Positions 61,630-64,000 of a DNA stretch of 64,000 bases are shown here, one piece after another (within the stretch, counting starts at the first letter, position 1; each line of letters starts with the position of its first letter). Made by a program: the position numbers and the translations under genes. This DNA comes from Rhizobium sp. ARZ01 (GTDB lineage: Bacteria > Pseudomonadota > Alphaproteobacteria > Rhizobiales > Rhizobiaceae). The notes beneath the pieces were generated by a model. That model did no database searches. It was given only the letters and a program-made list of their open reading frames with translations, and was not told the DNA's origin. The DNA is taken from the NCBI RefSeq assembly GCF_014851675.1, contig NZ_JACVAE010000001.1:496001-560000 (forward strand). Reading direction: 5' to 3'.

Positions 61630-62082
61630 ATGACGCGAACTTACCGGATGAACATGAGCTCACGTGTTGTCGCGATTCCGGTGATTGTCGCTTCGATCAG
61701 CCTTGTCGGCTGCAGCACGACCTCCGGGCGGACGACGGCAACCGGGAACGCTTCTGCGGGCGTGGCCGTGTCCTCTGCGGCCTATATATCCGCGCTTGAG
61801 GGGGGGCTTGTGTCCCGCGCCAAGGGCGTTTCCCTTTCGGCTGCCGACCGTCAGCGGGCGCTGGAGGCGGAGTATCGCGCGCTCGAAGCCGCACCCGGCG
61901 GGCAACCGGTCGTCTGGCAGGGGCGGGGCGTGCAGGGTTCTGTTGTCGCTGCCGCCCCCTATCAGGTCGGCTCGCAGAACTGCCGGCAATACAGCCACAC
62001 GCTGATTGCAGGCGGGCGCGAAACCGTGAGCCGGGGCGCGGCTTGCCGTACCGCGGCCGGGACCTGGACGCCGCTGAGCTGA
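61630..62082 (+). CDS. Lipoprotein, RT0821/Lpp0805-type surface protein
   Basis: About 150 residues. Lipobox at VIVASISLVGCSTTSGRTTA (Cys is the lipidated residue), then a low-complexity linker, ALEAEYRALEAAPGGQPVVW and a C-terminal NCRQYSHTLIAGGRETVSRG-ACRTAAGTWTPL module with paired cysteines, as in the rickettsial 17-kDa-like/RT0821 surface family. Outer membrane location is expected. ATG 61630 (MTRTYRMN) chosen; GTG 61600 and ATG 61648-type starts are in frame. 90 bp after feuQ; may share its transcript. Confidence 0.8.
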   Translation: MTRTYRMNMSSRVVAIPVIVASISLVGCSTTSGRTTATGNASAGVAVSSAAYISALEGGLVSRAKGVSLSAADRQRALEAEYRALEAAPGGQPVVWQGRGVQGSVVAAAPYQVGSQNCRQYSHTLIAGGRETVSRGAACRTAAGTWTPLS

Positions 62083-62186
62083 TCGTGCGATCGCCCGAGC
62101 CGGTTGCTTGCGGCTAAACGCCTCAAATTTCCGTCATTTCCCCTTTTGCAATTGGAAAAAGCGTGCCGTTCCAGTAATTGGACGAC

Positions 62187-63317
62187 ATGCTTTTCTGGAT
62201 CCTCGTTGCCGTCCTGACCGCTGTCGTTGCGGTCTTCCTGCTCGTACCGCTGCTGCGGGCCGGGCGAAGTGCCGATCTTGCCGAAGCGCATGACGCCGAG
62301 GTCTATCGGGACCAACTCGGCGAACTCGCGCGAGACCAGGCGTCTGGACTGATCGGCGAAAACGAAGCGGAACTGGCGCGCGCCGAAATCGCAAGGCGAC
62401 TGATCGCCGCCAAGGCGCGCGAGGCAAGCGCGACACCGGTCGTTTCGGAGCGTCGCAATCGGCTGGCGCAGGCAGCGATCATGGTTCTGCTCCCGGCCAT
62501 CGGGCTCGGTCTCTATATTTCGACAGGAAATCCGGACCTTCCTGCCCGACCACTGGCAGCACGTCTCGCCGAGCCTGGCAACGATCTCAATATCCTGATC
62601 GCCAAGGCCGAGCGTCATCTGGTTGAAAACCCGAATGACGGAGCGGGCTGGGAACTGCTGGCGCCGATCTATTTCCGCAATGGCCGGATCGAGGATTCCG
62701 CCAATGCCTATCGCGAAGCGATCCGCGCCCTCGGCCCGTCGCCGGAACGGCTTGACGGCTTTGCCGAAGTGCTGATTGCGCTTGCCGACGGCATCGTCAC
62801 GAAGGATGCGCGCGAAGTCCTGCAACAGTCCGAGGCGCTGGACGCGAAGAACCCGCGCACCCGGTATTACCTGGCGCTGGCGCTGGAGCAGGAAGGCAAG
62901 CGCGAGGAGGCGAAGGCCGCCTTCGAGGTGTTGGTCAAGGATTCTCCGGCCGACGCGCCGTGGCTTCCGCTCGTCAACCGCCATATTGCCGGCCTCGCCG
63001 GCAGCGCAGAACAAGCGGCACCCGGAAACCCGACCGAGCAGGATGTTGCTGCGGCGTCGCAGATGGATGCCGAGGGGCGCAAGCAGATGATTGCCGGGAT
63101 GGTCGAGAGCCTCGCCGACAAGCTGAAAGAGGATCCGGACAATTTCGAGGGATGGATGCGCATCATCCGGTCCTACATGGTACTGGATCAAAGAGAGGCG
63201 GCAGAAGAGGCGCTACGCACGGCGCTGAAAAACTTCCCGCCCGACAGCGAAAACGGCAAGCGGTTGCTGGCGCTGGCCGGCGAGCTTCAGATTACGGCCG
63301 AAGGTAACGAACAATGA
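62187..63317 (+). CDS. cycH: Cytochrome c biogenesis protein CcmI (CycH)
   Basis: 376 residues. Two membrane helices ([36 protein letters not shown]) around a cytosolic [20 protein letters not shown] leucine-zipper-like segment, followed by a periplasmic TPR domain ([60 protein letters not shown]). CcmI/CycH chaperones apocytochrome c to the CcmF/H heme ligation complex. First gene of cycHJK; overlaps cycJ by 4 nt. ATG 62187; TTG 62178 adds three residues. Confidence 0.92.
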   Translation: MLFWILVAVLTAVVAVFLLVPLLRAGRSADLAEAHDAEVYRDQLGELARDQASGLIGENEAELARAEIARRLIAAKAREASATPVVSERRNRLAQAAIMVLLPAIGLGLYISTGNPDLPARPLAARLAEPGNDLNILIAKAERHLVENPNDGAGWELLAPIYFRNGRIEDSANAYREAIRALGPSPERLDGFAEVLIALADGIVTKDAREVLQQSEALDAKNPRTRYYLALALEQEGKREEAKAAFEVLVKDSPADAPWLPLVNRHIAGLAGSAEQAAPGNPTEQDVAAASQMDAEGRKQMIAGMVESLADKLKEDPDNFEGWMRIIRSYMVLDQREAAEEALRTALKNFPPDSENGKRLLALAGELQITAEGNEQ

Positions 63318-63766
63318 CGAGAAAACAGAAGCGATTGGCGGTTATCGGCGGCGGCGTCGCCTTCTTGCTGGCGGCGGTGCTGCTCGTGATGTTTGCCTTC
63401 AGCCAGTCGATCGCCTATTTTTACGTGCCTGGTGACTTTGCCACCACGAAAGTGCCGCCGGGCACGCGAATCCGGCTCGGCGGTCTCGTCGAGGGCGGCT
63501 CGGTGAAGCGCGGCGAGGGGTCGACGGTGACCTTCGTCGTCACCGATACGATCGGGACGGTGCCGGTGACCTATACGGGGATCCTGCCGGACCTGTTTCG
63601 CGAAGGGCAGGGTGTCGTTGCCGAGGGAGCATTCGTCGATGGTGATCCCGTTTTTGTTGCGGACACCGTACTTGCCAAGCATGACGAGACCTACATGCCG
63701 AAGGACGTGGCGGACCGCTTGGAGGCGCAGGGCGTGACGCTCAGCGGCAAGGAGACCATCAAGTGA
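63314..63766 (+). CDS. cycJ: Cytochrome c-type biogenesis heme chaperone CcmE (CycJ)
   Basis: 150 residues. N-terminal anchor [20 protein letters not shown], periplasmic OB-fold with [20 protein letters not shown] and [20 protein letters not shown], and the heme-binding motif [12 protein letters not shown] with His123 (covalent heme) and Tyr127. Transfers heme to the CcmFH ligase. ATG overlaps the cycH stop; stop overlaps the cycK start. Confidence 0.95.
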   Translation: MTRKQKRLAVIGGGVAFLLAAVLLVMFAFSQSIAYFYVPGDFATTKVPPGTRIRLGGLVEGGSVKRGEGSTVTFVVTDTIGTVPVTYTGILPDLFREGQGVVAEGAFVDGDPVFVADTVLAKHDETYMPKDVADRLEAQGVTLSGKETIK

Positions 63767-64000
63767 TCATCGAGCTTGGACATTATGCACTGGTGTTGGT
63801 GCTGGCAACGGCCATCATCCAGTCGCTGCTGCCGCTCGCAGGCACGCTGCGCAACGATCCGTCGTTGATGGCGATAGCCCCGTCTTCGGCGGTTGCCGGT
63901 TTCCTGCTGACGCTCTTCTCCTTTCTCGTCCTGACCTTCGCCTATGTGGTGTCCGATTTCTCGGTGATGAACGTGTGGGAGAACTCCCATTCGATGAAGC
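63763..64000 (+). CDS. cycK: Heme lyase subunit CcmF (CycK), 3' end outside window
   Basis: The first 79 codons are present from GTG 63763, overlapping the cycJ stop (GTGA). The N-terminus [20 protein letters not shown] and [20 protein letters not shown] are diagnostic of CcmF/CycK, the multi-helix membrane heme-ligation subunit. The gene continues beyond the window; cycL is expected next. Confidence 0.93.
   Translation, partial: MIIELGHYALVLVLATAIIQSLLPLAGTLRNDPSLMAIAPSSAVAGFLLTLFSFLVLTFAYVVSDFSVMNVWENSHSMK

Overview
The window is GC-rich chromosomal DNA of an alphaproteobacterium, almost certainly Rhizobiaceae (Sinorhizobium/Ensifer, Rhizobium or Shinella-like). Supporting evidence: a MucR/Ros regulator beside pha antiporter genes, a DivJ-like kinase, an adjacent lpsL-rkpK pair, a feuN-feuP-feuQ-like module directly upstream of cycHJK, a gene-transfer-agent (GTA) cluster of the Rhodobacter type, and two copies of a RIME-like palindromic repeat. 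Species cannot be settled from the sequence alone.

Layout. 0-11 kb is core/regulatory: the end of a pha (Mrp-type) antiporter operon, mucR with a clear terminator, a stand-alone DnaA-domain-IV-like protein overlapping a DUF6456 gene, sufE, DUF5330, a DivJ-like sensor kinase followed by a peptidoglycan-binding-domain membrane protein, a soluble chemoreceptor, DUF1491 and DUF2336 genes and small ORFs. 11-18.7 kb: an RTX protein with 237-bp internal tandem repeats, a DUF1214/DUF1254 pair, a class A penicillin-binding protein, a YcgN-like protein and an LTXXQ-type periplasmic protein. 18.8-47.7 kb is rich in carbohydrate functions: five glycosyltransferases, two paralogous polysaccharide lyases, a NodB-fold deacetylase, a nucleotide-sugar dehydrogenase, UDP-glucose dehydrogenase and UDP-glucuronate epimerase. 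Mixed in are an oligopeptide-type ABC importer operon, a cyclic-nucleotide-binding protein, a metallo-beta-lactamase-fold hydrolase, two class III nucleotide cyclases (one a CyaC-like membrane/[2Fe-2S] protein), and a 903-residue ABC-exporter-like protein whose ATPase motifs are all degenerate.

48.2-59.1 kb is a decaying GTA cluster: gp1-like, terminase, a GH19 endolysin in an odd position, a portal gene cut off at its 3' end and joined to gp10, then gp11, gp12, a gp13 gene whose end is replaced by a RIME copy, no gp14, an intact 1264-residue gp15 and a small holin-like protein. It is preceded by a promoter, a ~265-nt untranslated segment and an intrinsic terminator. 59.1-64 kb returns to core genes: feuN-feuP-feuQ, a lipoprotein, and cycH(ccmI)-cycJ(ccmE)-cycK(ccmF, cut by the window end).

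Working together (inference): lpsL and rkpK supply UDP-uronic acids, the glycosyltransferases and lyases build or trim surface glycans, and the cyclases plus the cNMP-binding protein suggest a second-messenger layer in the same neighbourhood. The most unusual item is the pseudo-ATPase ABC protein at 25.9-28.6 kb.
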